Part shown: positions 8,605-18,028 of the stretch, piece by piece
Layout of the letters: each line of letters opens with the position of its first letter
Position numbering within the stretch: the first letter of the stretch is position 1
Assembly: GCA_965226805.1 (NCBI GenBank)
Contig: CBDDDW010000030.1
Location: 248,001 to 312,000, forward strand
Source of the DNA: CBDDDW01 sp965226805
Lineage (GTDB): Bacteria > Chloroflexota > Dehalococcoidia > Lucifugimonadales > JAGWBF01
Direction of reading: 5' to 3'
DNA length: 64,000 bases
Program-made: the position numbers and the translations under genes
The notes under the pieces: model-generated
Seen by the model: only the letters and a program-made list of their open reading frames with translations
The model's database searches: none
Told to the model about the DNA's origin: nothing

Positions 8605-9489
8605 TCACCGAGCGCTATGGAGAAGTTCTCGTACTATTTCCTCCGCTAGCTCCCGTGTGCAGGCGGCGATGAAAAAGGGGGCGCGCTCTGCCTGCCCTCC
8701 CGGCATGAACTGATAAGGCGCCAGAGACCCGTCCGACTGTACCGAATACACCGGATATCCGGTCGCCCATGGGAAAGCGAGCCCAGGGTCGATCTCGGAC
8801 CTTGGTTCATCGAACATAAGATAGGCGTGGACCAGGCCTCTTGCCAGCCAGGGATAGATACACGAACCTCCGTTTGGCCAGAGACGAACGCCGGGAGACC
8901 TCTCCAATACGGATGCCAACAGGCCTTTCGACTTTTCGGTCCAGTCGAGGAGATAAGTCGGGTTCATCAAGTAGGCCGCGACCACCGTCTCGTTGTCGAT
9001 GACCGTCTTTCTCGAAGGGGTAACGGCGATCCGGCGCCCATCGTCCAAAGACAGGAGAGTAACTTCCCCGTCCTGCGCCAGGTAAAGTTCCCTCCGAAGG
9101 ACGTCTACGGCGCCACCCGCGCAGGGGAGCTTGTCCTCCGCAGTGAATACTGTCAGAACGCTCCACCATTCAGCCGGCAGGCCCCTGAGGAACAACCCGG
9201 AGCCGTCGAACGGATCGAGGGAAACGAGGTACTTGGGGCGCGATGCCTCTTGGCCGATATGTCGAGTGCCGTGTTCCGAGTAGAGGGCGATCTCCGTTCC
9301 AAGGTCCTGGAACTTGCTTAGAAATAGCTCTTCGCAGATCCGGTCCAGGGCTATCTCAACATCCTCCGATTCCGGTCTGCCGGGGACGCTGCCGAGGACC
9401 GCCCTTCCCGCTCCCTGTTTCGCGAGGGCAGGGACTTTCGTTGCCACCGCCCGTAGATAGTCCTCGATGAATCGCAGGAGCTCGCTCAA
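8605..9489 (-). CDS. Inositol-monophosphatase/FBPase-superfamily phosphatase
   Basis: A 294-residue protein with the metal-binding signature of Li-sensitive sugar phosphatases: LVSLDPFDGSG (about residues 89-99) corresponds to the D-P-x-D-G-T/S motif, and an acidic YSEHG segment precedes it. Family members remove phosphate from inositol phosphate, fructose-1,6-bisphosphate or PAP. The exact substrate is unknown, and the sequence is divergent (DPFDGSG rather than DPIDGT). The start is a TTG preceded by a GAGAGG motif. It stands alone on the minus strand, divergent from the tandem amidohydrolases. Confidence 0.7.
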   Translation of the reverse strand: MSELLRFIEDYLRAVATKVPALAKQGAGRAVLGSVPGRPESEDVEIALDRICEELFLSKFQDLGTEIALYSEHGTRHIGQEASRPKYLVSLDPFDGSGLFLRGLPAEWWSVLTVFTAEDKLPCAGGAVDVLRRELYLAQDGEVTLLSLDDGRRIAVTPSRKTVIDNETVVAAYLMNPTYLLDWTEKSKGLLASVLERSPGVRLWPNGGSCIYPWLARGLVHAYLMFDEPRSEIDPGLAFPWATGYPVYSVQSDGSLAPYQFMPGGQAERAPFFIAACTRELAEEIVRELLHSAR

Positions 9490-9775
9490 GAACCAGCCCT
9501 CTCACTCCAGGTTTCAGCCGACCGTCGGCCTTATACGCAGGTTATTATAGCCGACGTTTCGACTACAACGCCCGACGAGCCTCCACATTGACTCCTACCA
9601 AGGCATGATACTGGCGACTCGGGGCCGGGCGCAAGCGGTGGATGGTCACGGACACTTCCGATCGCGCGGCCAGACACAGCGCATATTGACATAGAAATAA
9701 CCTGAGGGCATACTTTCCGTATATTTTCAGACGCGAAGGCGGTATTTCCGCCTGAAATGTGATTGGAAGCCGAGC

Positions 9776-10894
9776 ATGGGTAGCTCCAGGATAATATCAT
9801 CCGATGACCATGTGTTCGAGCCGCCCGACCTGTGGACCAGCAGGATTGACAGCAGGTTCCGGGAACGGGCGCCTCGGGTGGTACGTGAAGAGGATGGCAC
9901 CGACTGGTGGTACCACGACGGCGTCAAGGGCTTGGGCATGGCCCAGGGTGCGGGCGAGGGCGTCAGGTTTGACGCCGCCGAGCGGCTAACCGCAGCGGGT
10001 ACCCTGGAGAACGTGCGGCCCGGGGCCTACATACCTGAAGAGCACGTAAAGGACATGGACCTGGACGGAATCGACGCAAGCTTGACATATCCTAATGAGG
10101 GCCTGCTCTTGTATTCCGTGCCCGACGGCGAGCTGCTAAACGCGACTTTCAAGATCTACAACGACTGGCTCGCTGAGTTCTGCGGAGCCTTCCCTGAGCG
10201 CATCAAAGGCGTGGCGATGATCAACCTGGATAACGTACAGGAGGGGGTGAGGGAGCTGGAGAGGTGTGCGGAAATGGGGCTGGCGGGGGCCATGATCACG
10301 GTATACCCTCCTGAGGAGAGGTCCTATGACCTGCCAGAGTACGAGCCCTTCTGGGCGGCCGCGCAGGACCTGGGGATACCCATCAGCCTCCATGTGAGTA
10401 CGATTAGGATCCCACCAGGGCATAATCCCAAGGACTTTAGCTCCGTCAAACCCTCTCACATAGCAAATCTAGACCACTGGCAGCGGATGTCCCTAGGCCA
10501 TATGATTTTCAATGGGGTATTCGAGCGCTACCCGAAACTACAGGTGGGAGCGATAGAGGTGGAGGTCTCCTGGGTGCCCCACTTCCTGGAGCGAATGGAC
10601 TTTACGTATACACAGCAGCCGAAAGAGTTCGCTCCATACCGGTACAAAGAGGATATGCTGCCCAGCGACTACTTCCACCGCAACGTGTTCCTCAGTTTTC
10701 AGCAAGACGCTCTGGGGATAAAGCTGAGGGACCTAATAGGAGTGGACAACCTGATGTGGGGCTCCGACTACCCCCACACAGAGGGTACCTTCCCCAGGAG
10801 CCAGCAGATCCTAGCAGAGATCCTGGCGGATTGTACTGAAGCAGAGAAGGCCAAGATCGCGGGTGGGAACGCTGCCAGGGTATACGGCCTCTAG
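9776..10894 (+). CDS. Amidohydro_2-family hydrolase (tandem copy 1)
   Basis: A 372-residue paralogue with SSDDHVFEPPDLWTSRI near the N-terminus, ISLHVST in mid-barrel and MWGSDYPHTEGTFP near the C-terminus. It is followed by a very similar gene at 10978, and the two share their leader (a GGAAGCC/GGAAGGC motif just before AGCATG). They probably form a transcript and arose by tandem duplication. Relative to the genes at 270 and 7153, this pair shares an insert reading MAQG.GEGVRF. Substrate unknown. Confidence 0.88.
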   Translation: MGSSRIISSDDHVFEPPDLWTSRIDSRFRERAPRVVREEDGTDWWYHDGVKGLGMAQGAGEGVRFDAAERLTAAGTLENVRPGAYIPEEHVKDMDLDGIDASLTYPNEGLLLYSVPDGELLNATFKIYNDWLAEFCGAFPERIKGVAMINLDNVQEGVRELERCAEMGLAGAMITVYPPEERSYDLPEYEPFWAAAQDLGIPISLHVSTIRIPPGHNPKDFSSVKPSHIANLDHWQRMSLGHMIFNGVFERYPKLQVGAIEVEVSWVPHFLERMDFTYTQQPKEFAPYRYKEDMLPSDYFHRNVFLSFQQDALGIKLRDLIGVDNLMWGSDYPHTEGTFPRSQQILAEILADCTEAEKAKIAGGNAARVYGL

Positions 10895-10977
10895 GCCCGG
10901 CAGCCCGTTGGTGCTGTGGCCCGCCGCATTTCAACACGAAGAGGTTATTTCGCCGGAAACACAAATGGAAGGCAAGC

Positions 10978-12099
10978 ATGGGTGAGTACAGGATAATATC
11001 GTCGGATGACCATGTGTTCGAGCCGGCCGACCTGTGGACCAGCAGGATTGAAGGCAGGTTCAGAGAACGGGTACCCCGAGTGGAGAGGGCGCAGGATGGC
11101 ACCGACTGGTGGTACTGCGACGGCATCAGGGGCATGAACATGGCTCAGGGCACCGGGGAGGGAGTCAGATTCGCCGCCGCCGAACGCCTGACTGTCGCTG
11201 GAACCCTGGAGAACGTGCGGCCCGGAGGCTACATACCCGTTGAGCACATAAAGGACATGGACATGGACGGAATCGACGTAAGCGTAACCTATCCCACCGA
11301 GGGCCTTGTCTTGTATACGGTGCCCGACGGCGAACTGCTAAACGCCACCTTCAGGGCGTATAATGACTGGCTCGCCGAGTTCTGCAGTGCCTTCCCTCGA
11401 CGCATCAAAGGCGTAGCGATGATCAACCTGGACAACTTGCAGGACGGCGTGAAGGAGCTGGAGAGGTGTGCTGGAATAGGGCTGGCAGGGGCCATGATCA
11501 CAGTGTACCCTCCGGAGGAGAGGTCGTATGACCTGCCCGAATACGATCCCTTCTGGGCGGCCGCCCAGGACCTGGGGATGCCCATCAGCCTTCATGTGGG
11601 TACAATCAGGGTCCCGCCGGGAAGTGGTCCCCTGGACTTTAACGCCCTCAAGCCGGGCTTCACCGCCAACGTGGACCACTGGCCGCGGATGTCCCTTGCC
11701 CATATGATCTTCAGCGGGGTGTTCGAGCGCTACCCGAAACTACAGGTGGGAGCGGTAGAGGTGGAGGTCTCCTGGGTGCCCCACTTCCTTGATAGGATAG
11801 ACTACACCTATACACAGCATCCGATCGAGTTCGCCCCCTACCGGTACAAAGAGGATATGCTGCCCAGCGACTACTTCCACCGCAACGTGTTCCTCAGCTT
11901 TCAACAGGACGCTTTGGGGATAAAGCTGAGAGAAATCATAGGAGTGGACAATCTCCTGTGGGGCTCCGACTACCCCCACATGGAGGGTACATTTCCCAAG
12001 AGCCAGGAGATCCTCGAAGAGATTCTGGCTGATTGTACTGAAGAGGAGAAGGCCAAGATCGCGGGACAAAACGCAGCCAGAGTGTACGGCCTGAGCTAG
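10978..12099 (+). CDS. Amidohydro_2-family hydrolase (tandem copy 2)
   Basis: A 373-residue near-duplicate of the preceding gene, with the same motifs: SSDDHVFEPADLWTSRI, ISLHVGT and LWGSDYPHMEGTFP. About 80 bases separate the two. The segment GVFERYPKLQVGA.EVEVSWVPHFL is almost unchanged. Retention of two such close copies suggests dosage or a slight difference in substrate. It is followed by about 180 bases with no recognised feature and then the PAC2 gene. Confidence 0.88.
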   Translation: MGEYRIISSDDHVFEPADLWTSRIEGRFRERVPRVERAQDGTDWWYCDGIRGMNMAQGTGEGVRFAAAERLTVAGTLENVRPGGYIPVEHIKDMDMDGIDVSVTYPTEGLVLYTVPDGELLNATFRAYNDWLAEFCSAFPRRIKGVAMINLDNLQDGVKELERCAGIGLAGAMITVYPPEERSYDLPEYDPFWAAAQDLGMPISLHVGTIRVPPGSGPLDFNALKPGFTANVDHWPRMSLAHMIFSGVFERYPKLQVGAVEVEVSWVPHFLDRIDYTYTQHPIEFAPYRYKEDMLPSDYFHRNVFLSFQQDALGIKLREIIGVDNLLWGSDYPHMEGTFPKSQEILEEILADCTEEEKAKIAGQNAARVYGLS

Positions 12100-12278
12100 C
12101 TGGGAGATAGCGTCACGGACCCTCCCGCAGCCGCCTTATTGGTTCCGATTATTCCTTCACCTCTATCCCAGCTTTCACGGTTACGCGAAGGACGCTCCTA
12201 CCCGTCCGTGCACATCGGATCGTTACCGCGCCGGCTCCCCGCCTTGCATTCCAGCCCCTTTCTTGACACAATAGGAGC

Positions 12279-13151
12279 GTGAGAATCGGCGCTTTCGAGA
12301 TAGATGAACCGGTACCGGAGCTTGAGAGGCCACATGCCCTCGTGAGCCTGCGCCCATGGGTAGACGTGGGCAAGGTTGGCAGGCACACCCTGGTCCGGCT
12401 GGAGAGGCATACGGAAGCCCAGGAGCTTGGCAGGCTGGTGCGTCCGGGCAACTACTATGACTTCACCCGATACCGGCCTAGGTCAATGAACGTGGGAATC
12501 CAGCGCCGGTTGCATATCCCCAACACCACGGTGCTCTACGCCAAGCGGGATCAGCCGCCCGACTTCCTGCTCTTCCATCTCCTCGAACCCCATGGTTTCG
12601 GGGAGGACTATGTCGATTCTGTCGTCCAAATCCTCAAGACATTCGACGTAGGGAGGTACATACAGGTTGGCGGTGTCTCCGACGCCGTCCCTCATACCAG
12701 ACCACTGCTGGTGAGCGGGATTGTGGAGGATGGCATAGCGGGGCAATTCGGAATTCAGCGCAACGACTATCAGGGTCCTACCAGCATCGTTTCCGCCATC
12801 CCGCTGGAAGCGTCCAAGCTGGGAATAGAGACCATGAATCTCCTGGTACATTTGCCCCACTACGCCCAGCTAGAAGAAGACTATTCAGGCGTGGACCGCC
12901 TGCTTGAGATTCTGTGTGGCCTTTACGGTTTTCCCGCCGAGTTAATTGACACCGAGCGTGGCCAACGGCAATACAAGAAGATAAACGAAGCGGTGGCCCG
13001 CAGCCCCAAAGCGACCAGTCTGGTCCAACAACTGGAGGCTAATTACGACGCCAAGGCTCGCACGTCCCAGGAGAGCATGGCCCCACTCTCTCCAGAGGTG
13101 GAGCAATTTCTGCTGGAGATGAACGAGCGCCTGGACGAAGATGGTGATTGA
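12279..13151 (+). CDS. PAC2-family protein
   Basis: A 290-residue protein of the PAC2 (proteasome assembly chaperone 2) family, as found in Actinobacteria and Chloroflexota. Features are an ALVSLRPWVDVG start of the Rossmann-like core, the GGVSDAVPHTRP segment, and a C-terminal acidic helical tail (EVEQFLLEMNERLDEDGD). In archaea and eukaryotes the family assists proteasome assembly; the bacterial role is unknown. The start is a GTG and AGGAG lies only one base before it, so initiation here is uncertain. No proteasome genes are in the window. Confidence 0.75.
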   Translation: MRIGAFEIDEPVPELERPHALVSLRPWVDVGKVGRHTLVRLERHTEAQELGRLVRPGNYYDFTRYRPRSMNVGIQRRLHIPNTTVLYAKRDQPPDFLLFHLLEPHGFGEDYVDSVVQILKTFDVGRYIQVGGVSDAVPHTRPLLVSGIVEDGIAGQFGIQRNDYQGPTSIVSAIPLEASKLGIETMNLLVHLPHYAQLEEDYSGVDRLLEILCGLYGFPAELIDTERGQRQYKKINEAVARSPKATSLVQQLEANYDAKARTSQESMAPLSPEVEQFLLEMNERLDEDGD

Positions 13152-13933
13152 CATCTACCGATCACCCATTCGCGCCAAATAGACGGTCGTTTGGCCTCTT
13201 CCGTCCTCAGGGACACCCAGAAACTTGATCCTCCGGTCCATTGTAGTCCCTCCAACCCCTGCCACGACGCCCCTTGAGAACCTTCAGTGAGCCGGCGGCA
13301 TGAAGACGTTTAAACCGGTGATTACCTCCTGAATGCGCAATCTTTTGTGGGCCTATGGCGACCTATCACCCTGAGGTTCGACTTTAGAGAAGGAGGTCGT
13401 CCCTTCACCAGTACCCGACTGTTACCTTCCTTAATATGTTGCCCCTGGGCAAGATATATTGCATAGCCTGCCTCATTTGACATCGGCCCACGGTGTCATT
13501 ACCATGAGTCGTTGGCCACCGACCGTTGTTCTTGCAGAGTGAGCCCGCCACTGAGGTATCGCCATAAGCACTCGGAGTTTGAGTGAATCCTTGAAGGAAA
13601 AAGAGGGGATCGGCTGTCTGATCCCTTTATTCGGATTCCTAAGGACCCCTCTTCCGCTCAGTGTAGATTCCTTGGTCAATGTCAGGTACTTCCTCCACCG
13701 CGAAAATTAGCCGCCCCTATTGAGTTCAGCAGCGCGAGGTTGTCGGCTTTTGGGTCAGGCAAGTAGCTTCCAGACCGGGACCTTCCATCCCGATCTCGTT
13801 GCTTTTTACAACGGCGCGCTGTCTTGGTCTGGCCAGTCGTACGCCCAGCACGCGTTGGGGAACATTAATCTGGAATTGGGGCACCAGTGTAAACAATCCA
13901 ATCTGTTCAATATTCGGACATGGGGGACTAAAG
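13152..13933. other. Long intergenic region with no recognised gene
   Basis: About 780 bases between the PAC2 gene and panD. I see only short open frames with no family features. The panD promoter should lie in the right end; no convincing -35/-10 pair stands out. The region could hold a decayed gene. Confidence 0.5.
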
Positions 13934-14305
13934 ATGCGAATCATGCTCAAGTCAAAAATCCATCGTGCCTATGTCACATACACCAACCCAGACTACATCG
14001 GAAGCATCGCCCTGGACCGAGCGCTCATGGATAAGGCGGATCTCCTGGAATACGAGAAGGTCCTGGTCTGCGATGTCACCAACGGAAACAGGTGGGAGAC
14101 CTATGTCCTCCCTGAGGATGAGAACTCGGGTGTCGTGTCAGTGCAGGGAGCAGGCGCCAGGCTTTGCGAGGTAGGTGATTGCCTGATCATCTTGGCTTTC
14201 GACGTGACTGATGAACCTGTGGAGCCTAAAATGATCCTCGTCGACCAAAACAACAAGTTCGTAGAGTATCTAGCAGGCGTGAGGCATGAAGCCCCAGTTC
14301 ACTGA
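13934..14305 (+). CDS. panD: Aspartate 1-decarboxylase
   Basis: A 123-residue protein that decarboxylates L-aspartate to beta-alanine. It matches PanD throughout: MLKSKIHRAYVT near the N-terminus (Lys and His active-site region), YIGSIALD at 21-28 holding the Gly23-Ser24 self-cleavage site that creates the pyruvoyl cofactor, and the VQGAGARL and PKMILVDQNNK blocks. The ATG at 13934 is eight bases after GGGGG, which fixes the start; upstream in-frame codons do not resemble the family. No panB or panC is nearby. Its end overlaps the next gene by 20 bases, so the product beta-alanine may feed the methyltransferases rather than only pantothenate (inference). Confidence 0.95.
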   Translation: MRIMLKSKIHRAYVTYTNPDYIGSIALDRALMDKADLLEYEKVLVCDVTNGNRWETYVLPEDENSGVVSVQGAGARLCEVGDCLIILAFDVTDEPVEPKMILVDQNNKFVEYLAGVRHEAPVH

Positions 14306-15104
14306 GCGAGATACCGAGCTGTTCTACGACTCCGAGGACGAGCTGTATCGTTCGTTCTGGGATGAAGCCGGAAGTCTGCACTGGGGTGTCTTCGATGAGC
14401 ACACCGGAAGCGATTTTTTGAAGGCCTGCGCTAACCTGAACGACATCATGACGCAGAAAGGCCGCATCGACCATGACTCGAAGGTGCTCGACTTGGGCTG
14501 CGGGAATGGAAACACGGCCCTGTGGCTCTGTGAGAGCCGAGGGAGCCGGGTGACCGGCATAGACCTGAGTGGTGTACGCGTTGGAAACGCTTTAGAGGCC
14601 CTGGCTCGCCAGACCGACGACGTGAAGAGTCGTCTCGCATTCGAGAAAGCTTCCGCCACCGATCTCCCCTTCTATGACGGGACCTTCACCCATGTATGGA
14701 GCCAGGCAGCGATCTACCATGTTCACGATAAGCGAAAGGTCTTGCAAGAGACGTACCGGGTTCTCGGCAAGGGAGGAGTGTTCGTGTTCGATGATCTGAT
14801 CAAGCCGAAACCCGATATCAGCGAGACTGCCAGGCAATACGTGTACGATCGGCTCCTTTTCGACACCGACTTCAGCTTTGACTCTTACCAGGAAGCGCTT
14901 CGAGGCGTCGGATTTCGGGTGCTGGAGGCGTATGATCTGTCCCAACATCTCAAGATGAGCTACCAATGCCTCGCGACAGTCACACGGGGCAAACTCGACG
15001 GGAACCCACGGGTGTTCGAACCCCTGTCCTTCGCCTATGAGCAGATGGTGCAGGCGGTGGACAACGGGGAGCTTGGCTGGGGCATGTATGTGTGCCTGGT
15101 GTAG
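14286..15104 (+). CDS. SAM-dependent methyltransferase (GSMT/SDMT-like)
   Basis: A 272-residue class I methyltransferase. VLDLGCGNGNTALWL (about 61-75) is the SAM-binding motif I, TGIDLSG is motif II, and FTHVWSQAAIYHV with GGVFVFDDL follow. The N-terminal block LFYDSEDELYRSFWDEAGSLHWGVFD resembles the Y-x-S-x-D...W...H-x-G entry segment of glycine/sarcosine and dimethylglycine N-methyltransferases. The gene starts inside the end of panD, so translation is probably coupled. Possible substrate: beta-alanine or its N-methyl derivative (inference). Other small-molecule substrates cannot be excluded. Confidence 0.85.
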   Translation: MKPQFTERDTELFYDSEDELYRSFWDEAGSLHWGVFDEHTGSDFLKACANLNDIMTQKGRIDHDSKVLDLGCGNGNTALWLCESRGSRVTGIDLSGVRVGNALEALARQTDDVKSRLAFEKASATDLPFYDGTFTHVWSQAAIYHVHDKRKVLQETYRVLGKGGVFVFDDLIKPKPDISETARQYVYDRLLFDTDFSFDSYQEALRGVGFRVLEAYDLSQHLKMSYQCLATVTRGKLDGNPRVFEPLSFAYEQMVQAVDNGELGWGMYVCLV

Positions 15105-15131
15105 CCAATTCTCTCGGCGAATGAGGTGGTG

Positions 15132-15770
15132 ATGGCAGAACAAAACCGGGTCCAATGGGTATACTCCTCGAGCAATATGGAGGAGCTAGCTGAGCGTTAT
15201 GATGAGTGGTCCAAGGACTATGAGTCCGACCTGAATCGAGACTTCGGTTGGCTGGGTCCCGGGCTTGCCGCTGAGATATTGACCAAGCACGTGTCTCAGG
15301 GGGAGAAGATTCTGGACGCTGGGGCCGGGACAGGCCTGGTTGGCCAGCTCTTGGCCAACCAGGGGTACCGCAACCTGGTGGCCATGGACCTGTCTGAGGG
15401 TATGCTTGAGGAGGCACGTAAGAAGGAGGTCTACCTCGAGTTGCACCAGATGGAGATGGGGAAATCGCTGAGCTTCCCGAGCGACTCTTTTGACGCAGTA
15501 ATCAGCGTGGGTGTACTCACCGTGGGCCATGCGCCGACTAGCTCACTCGATGAGCTGGTGCGCATCACCAAACCGAAAGGGCATGTGGTCTTCAGCTTGC
15601 GTCCCGACCTCTATGAGAACGGTGGATTCAGGGAGAAACAATCGGCCCTGGAGTCGCAGGGAAAGTGGCACTTCGTCGAAGTCAGTAAGGCTTTCCAGCC
15701 ACTACCAAAGGGCGAACCGGGAGTGCTTCACCAAGTCTGGGTGTATCAGGTCTTGGAAGAAAAAGCTTGA
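15132..15770 (+). CDS. SAM-dependent methyltransferase (METTL27-like)
   Basis: A 212-residue class I methyltransferase. ERYDEWSKDYESDL at the N-terminus is like the Y-D-x-W-A-x-x-Y-D entry of the Williams-Beuren/METTL27 type. ILDAGAGTGLVGQLLANQG is motif I, MDLSEGMLEEARKK is motif II and GHVVFSLRPD is the post-motif strand. I use the ATG at 15132; a GTG six bases upstream is also possible. It starts 27 bases after the previous methyltransferase and is the last gene before the IS1380 element, whose left end lies about 24 bases after its stop. It probably belongs to the panD transcript. Confidence 0.85.
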   Translation: MAEQNRVQWVYSSSNMEELAERYDEWSKDYESDLNRDFGWLGPGLAAEILTKHVSQGEKILDAGAGTGLVGQLLANQGYRNLVAMDLSEGMLEEARKKEVYLELHQMEMGKSLSFPSDSFDAVISVGVLTVGHAPTSSLDELVRITKPKGHVVFSLRPDLYENGGFREKQSALESQGKWHFVEVSKAFQPLPKGEPGVLHQVWVYQVLEEKA

Positions 15771-15791
15771 AGCTGACTGCCTGCTATATTC

Positions 15792-17538
15792 AGCCTGGAT
15801 TTCCCAGATAGACCCAAGTGGTGATTGGCGTTCCTGTGATTACTATGAATATTCTGATTACTAAACGGATATAATGGGAGTCTATACATTATAATACACC
15901 CATGAATATAGGTTCTGGCTTCTGATTACGTAATCGTGTTGGAGGCACCTTATGGGTGACGACGAAAAGACCCCTCTCAAGCTCGACTTTGACTCCAAAG
16001 TTCGCGTGGAGTTTCGCGGTGCTACCATCACCTCAGACGCAGGACTGCTGGCGTGCAGAGAGCTTGATGACGCCCTAAGCCTGACCGACTCTGCCGACGA
16101 ATTCCTCAAAGAGAGTCGAACGGGCAAAAACATCCTGCATCAGCTAATCCCACTGCTGAGACAGTCAGTCTACAGCCGCCTCGCTGGATACGACGACACC
16201 AATGATGCCGACCGCCTTTCCCAAGACCCAGCCCTGAGAGTAGTGGTAGGCTGGAAAGGCCCTGACAGGAACGCGGCCAGCACCAGCGAGATGGGTAGGT
16301 TCGAGACGGAGTTGCTGACACAAAAGGAAAACCTCAAGGGCATTGAGCGGCTGAATGTCGAATGGATAAAACGTGCATTAGCCAAGACCGTACACAGGCG
16401 TATCATCCTGGACATCGACAGTTCGGAGAGTCCGGTGCATGGCGAGCAGGAGGAAGCAGCCTACAACGGCCACTTTGGATGCATGTGCTATCACCCCTTG
16501 TTCTGCTTCAACCAGTTTGGAGATTGCGAAGGGGCGGTTCTCAGACCAGGCAACGTCCACAGCGCCGATGGCTGGAAGGAGTTCATCAATCCCATCGTCG
16601 AGCGCTACCTGAAGCTGGCGGTGAGGCTGCTGTTTCGAGCAGACGCTGCTTTTGCCAAGCCTGAGATTTACGAGTACCTGGAGACAAGGCATATCGGCTA
16701 CGCCATAAGGCTTCCGGCGAACGAAGTGCTTCAGAAGGAAATAGCTCACCTGTTGGTACGGCCTACCGAGTGGCCCTCTCAAAAGCCCATCGTCTCGTAT
16801 CACGACTTCGTTTATCAGGCCCAGAGTTGGAATGTTCCTCGAAGAGTAGTGGCCAAGGTGGAGTGGCATCAGGGAGAACTGTTCCCAAGAGTAGGCTTCA
16901 TCGTAACCAACCTGAGCTATCCAACGAAGGGACTAGTCAGCTTCTACAATGGCAGAGGCACAGCAGAGCAGTGGATTAAAGAGGGGAAATACGCCCTCAA
17001 TTGGACTCGGCTCTCGTGCCATAAGTTCGTGGCTAATCAGGTGAGGCTGTGGCTATTCATCCTGGCATACAATCTGGGCAACTTCTTCAGAAGGCTGGCT
17101 CTGCCAGAAGCGATAAAGAGCTGGTCCCTGACAAGTATTCAGACGAGACTCATCAAGATAGGCGGGCGACTGGTGCGTCATGCGAGGAGGCTTGTGTTCC
17201 AGCTTGCCGAGGTGATGGTGACCAGGGAGATGTTCGATGAAATGCTGGAGCGGATAGGGAGACTTCGTTTCAATTCTGGATAGGAGCATGTGTCTGTTAG
17301 GGAATCGTGATCATATCGAGGCTGCCCTGAGCAAGGTGCGCGACTTGCAGCGTGAGGTTCGGTCTGAATAATCCGTTTAGAGCCTTTCCCAGTGGTTTGG
17401 AGACCCTGTTTCTCTAGATGAAGTGATATTAGCGCGGTTGGTGGCAGTTGACAACTTCAGCAGGCGATCTTATAGTCTGGACTGTCTCAGGATGGTGTGT
17501 TTATGAAAGCACTGGATTCCATCTGGGAAATATCGGCT
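15792..17538 (+). mobile_element. IS1380-family insertion sequence
   Basis: About 1.75 kb, containing one transposase gene. The left end (15792-15811) reads AGCCTGGATTTCCCAGATAG, and the reverse complement of the right end (17519-17538) reads AGCCGATATTTCCCAGATGG, 16 of 20 positions identical. No matching target duplication flanks the ends (TCAG left, CTAA right, if the element begins at CC). The right end lies inside a nucleotidyl cyclase gene, but the left flank is unrelated to that gene, so a deletion or recombination probably followed insertion. Confidence 0.8.
15952..17283 (+). CDS. IS1380-family transposase
   Basis: A 443-residue DDE transposase that looks complete. The N-terminal DAGLLACRELDDAL, GKNILHQLIPLLRQSVYSRLAGYDD and DPALR segments are typical of IS1380. 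The catalytic triad is visible as IILDIDSSE, LFRADAAFAKPE and RGTAEQWIKEGKYAL. The ATG follows GGAGGCACCTT. Base composition looks lower in GC than the neighbours. It moves the element by cut-and-paste. About 250 bases lie between its stop and the right end of the element. Confidence 0.9.
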   Translation: MGDDEKTPLKLDFDSKVRVEFRGATITSDAGLLACRELDDALSLTDSADEFLKESRTGKNILHQLIPLLRQSVYSRLAGYDDTNDADRLSQDPALRVVVGWKGPDRNAASTSEMGRFETELLTQKENLKGIERLNVEWIKRALAKTVHRRIILDIDSSESPVHGEQEEAAYNGHFGCMCYHPLFCFNQFGDCEGAVLRPGNVHSADGWKEFINPIVERYLKLAVRLLFRADAAFAKPEIYEYLETRHIGYAIRLPANEVLQKEIAHLLVRPTEWPSQKPIVSYHDFVYQAQSWNVPRRVVAKVEWHQGELFPRVGFIVTNLSYPTKGLVSFYNGRGTAEQWIKEGKYALNWTRLSCHKFVANQVRLWLFILAYNLGNFFRRLALPEAIKSWSLTSIQTRLIKIGGRLVRHARRLVFQLAEVMVTREMFDEMLERIGRLRFNSG

Positions 17539-17954
17539 AAAGTCGTTGCCAGAGAGAGTACCACCTGACCACCATGGGCGATTGCCCTGAGTCGAGCGCA
17601 CCGGTTGACAGCGTTACCGTAGTAGTCGTTGTCACGTAGATCGGCCTCGCCGGTATGCAGGGCCATGCGAACGCGAATGGAGATCTCAGAAGGCCAGGAT
17701 TCACAGAGGAGCGCTTGCTGGATAGTAGAGGCAGAAGCCACCGCGTCTGTGGCGCGGACGAAGACCGCAAAGAAACTGTCGCCTTCTCCTCGGCTTTTTA
17801 CCACTACGCCGCCATGCTGCTCGATTCCAGCAGTGCGCAGAGCATCATGGCGTGTCATGATCACCCGCATGGCATCGGGGTGTTGCTGCCAGAGCCGGGT
17901 GCTGCCCTCGATGTCGGTGAAGAGGAATGTGACTGTCCCGCTCGGCAGCGCCAT
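17537..17954 (-). pseudogene. Truncated class III nucleotidyl cyclase
   Basis: Leftward from the ATG at 17954, the protein begins MALPSGTVTFLFTDIEGSTRLW, the standard start of adenylate/guanylate cyclase catalytic domains (metal Asp in FTDIEGST). It continues through GGVVVKSRGEGDSFFAVF, ALHTGEADLRDNDYYGNAVNRCARL and GGQVVLSLAT. After about 138 residues the frame runs into the IS end (codons Ala-Asp-Ile-Ser-Gln are IS sequence) and stops soon after. Intact relatives carry a further ATPase/TPR region, so this is a broken gene. It could still make a short cyclase domain, but that is unlikely to be active. Confidence 0.85.
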
Positions 17955-18028
17955 CTTAACTACCTTGCTGTTCGGCTGCGACAGTCATCATCTTAGTCGA
18001 GATTCTAACTAGATTTCAACACAGCTGC

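Noticed and set aside
13720..14034. 104-residue frame overlapping panD
   Set aside because: It is out of frame with panD, has no family features and no ribosome binding site.
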